Assembly (NCBI GenBank): GCA_963839645.1
Contig: CAWIVZ010000001.1
Span: 868,001 to 932,000, forward strand
Length of the DNA: 64,000 nucleotides
Origin: PALSA-911 sp963839645
GTDB taxonomy: Bacteria > Pseudomonadota > Alphaproteobacteria > Acetobacterales > Acetobacteraceae
Direction: 5' to 3'
The notes under the pieces are model-generated. The model made no database searches. It had not been told where the DNA came from and saw only the letters and a list, made by a program, of their open reading frames with translations. Positions 63,167 through 64,000 of this stretch are shown here, in pieces. Each line of letters begins with the position of its first letter. Position 1 is the stretch's first letter. A program made the position numbers and the translations under genes.

Positions 63167-63886
63167 ATGGCCATTCGTCACGAATTCTTTGAGAAAAACG
63201 CGATCTTCCTGCTGCTGGGCACCCTGCTGACGGTTGCCGTCGGCGGCATTGTCGAGGTCGTCCCGCTGTTTACGATCGAAACCACGGTGGAGAAGGTGCA
63301 GGGCGTGCGCCCCTATACGCCGCTGGAGCTGCGCGGGCGGGACATCTATGTGCGGGAGGGCTGCTACCTCTGCCACAGCCAGCAGATCCGCGCCCTGCGC
63401 GACGAGGTGGAGCGCTATGGCCATTACTCGCTGGCGGCGGAGAGCATGTATGACCATCCGTTCCAGTGGGGTTCCAAGCGCATCGGGCCCGACCTGTCAC
63501 GGGTCGGCGGCAAATACTCCAACGAATGGCACTACGCGCATTTGCAGAACCCGCAGGCGCTGGTGCCGGAGAGCTTGATGCCGAGCTACGCCTTCCTGGC
63601 GGAGACGCCGCTCGAGACGGCGGACATTCAGGACCGGCTGCGTACCAACCGCATGGTGGGCGTTCCCTATACCGATGACCAGATTGCCAATGCCCAGGCC
63701 GATCTTCTGGCCCAGGCAGACCCCAATGGGGACCCGGCGGCGCTGATGAAGCGCTATCCGAAGGCCAATCTGGTAGCCGGCAATGGCCGGACCATCACGG
63801 AGCTCGACGCCGTGGTGGCCTATCTGCAGGTGCTCGGCACGATGGTGAACTTCGCCGACACCAGTACCGAGAAACTGCAGCAATAG
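63167..63886 (+). CDS. ccoO: cytochrome c oxidase cbb3-type, subunit II
   Basis: The 239-residue monohaem cytochrome c is anchored by one N-terminal helix (AIFLLLGTLLTVAVGGIVEV) and has the haem c site CYLCHSQQ in YVREGCYLCHSQQIRALRDE. The block FQWGSKRIGPDLSRVGGKYS and ESLMPSYAFL (axial Met) are also family-specific. It passes electrons to CcoN. It lies between ccoN and the ccoQ-like gene in the usual order. Confidence 0.97.
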   Translation: MAIRHEFFEKNAIFLLLGTLLTVAVGGIVEVVPLFTIETTVEKVQGVRPYTPLELRGRDIYVREGCYLCHSQQIRALRDEVERYGHYSLAAESMYDHPFQWGSKRIGPDLSRVGGKYSNEWHYAHLQNPQALVPESLMPSYAFLAETPLETADIQDRLRTNRMVGVPYTDDQIANAQADLLAQADPNGDPAALMKRYPKANLVAGNGRTITELDAVVAYLQVLGTMVNFADTSTEKLQQ

Positions 63887-63895
63887 GAGCGGGCC

Positions 63896-64000
63896 ATGAC
63901 AGACCTGAACGAGATCCTGCTCTGGGGCCAGAAACATTCGATCCTCCTGATGTTTGGATCGTTCCTCGTGATACTGGCGACCGTCTACTGGCCCGGCCGC
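63896..64000 (+). CDS. ccoQ: cbb3-type oxidase small subunit CcoQ-like, cut by window end
   Basis: An ATG at 63896, with GGAG upstream (63886-63889), opens a frame that reads MTDLNEILLWGQKHSILLMF and goes on into a membrane helix ending TVYWPGR at the window edge. Position after ccoO and the single helix followed by YWP(G/S) fit CcoQ. ccoP is expected next, outside the window. Confidence 0.8.
   Translation, partial: MTDLNEILLWGQKHSILLMFGSFLVILATVYWPGR

Noticed and set aside
61610..63457. Long minus-strand open frame (615 codons) across ccoN and ccoO
   Set aside because: It mirrors the codon pattern of the cbb3 genes, is rich in His, Gln, Arg and Asp, and has no membrane or catalytic pattern.

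Overview
The window is high-GC DNA from an alphaproteobacterium, most probably a member of the Acetobacteraceae. The reasons are the gene content and order: a Usg-family protein, two CIRCE operators before groESL, the purM-purN / pgsA-like / perM / hda / ppk1 / ppx block, chorismate mutase-hisC-tyrC divergent from metX-metW, a COX4_pro-type small subunit and a FixK/FNR-type box before ccoNOQ. No rRNA, tRNA, CRISPR array or replication origin was seen.

Layout. 0-8.7 kb: end of an NAD-dependent epimerase/SDR gene, an alpha/beta hydrolase, a GT4 glycosyltransferase, thrS, infC (apparently starting at AUA), a palindromic repeat, then xseA, purD and usg. 8.8-12.1 kb: stress block with double-CIRCE groES-groEL and two tandem cold-shock genes. 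12.1-22.2 kb: housekeeping block with a CPA2 antiporter, ppx, ppk1, hda, an AI-2E-family permease, a CDP-alcohol phosphatidyltransferase, purM-purN, a second palindromic repeat and a small aa3-oxidase subunit. 22.2-29.2 kb: mixed genes (LLM oxidoreductase, SDR, hydrolase, OmpA-like lipoprotein, divergent LysR/cupin, acyltransferase). 29.1-30.3 kb: a complete IS1182-like element. 30.3-48.8 kb: accessory catabolism and transport. This comprises D-2-hydroxyacid dehydrogenase, TauD-like dioxygenase, two SDRs, class II aldolase, class III aminotransferase, GMC oxidoreductase, LysE exporter, a Liv/HAAT-type ABC importer with a LivM-LivG fusion, and a Pot-type ABC importer. 48.8-53.8 kb: aromatic amino acid and methionine synthesis. 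53.8-58.5 kb: DUF4242 protein, a degenerate IS1182-like element, a DEAD-box helicase, and a cupin/FAH-family pair. 58.5-64 kb: diheme cytochrome c, PEP-CTERM SGNH hydrolase, TauE/SafE-family protein and the start of the cbb3 oxidase operon, cut by the window end.

Three observations stand out. First, a dispersed repeat (5.2, 21.8 and 36.5 kb) has nested hairpins. Its core keeps an exact 22-26-22 geometry with perfectly complementary arms although the arm sequence changes between copies. Second, two different IS1182-like elements sit in CTAG targets that contain gene stop codons, and the target duplication regenerates those stops. Third, about two dozen single-base frameshifts break conserved housekeeping genes (xseA, purD, groEL, purM and others). 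Nearly all are repaired by deleting one base, which points to sequence error rather than gene decay. Coordinates of those genes span the whole inferred reading frame.
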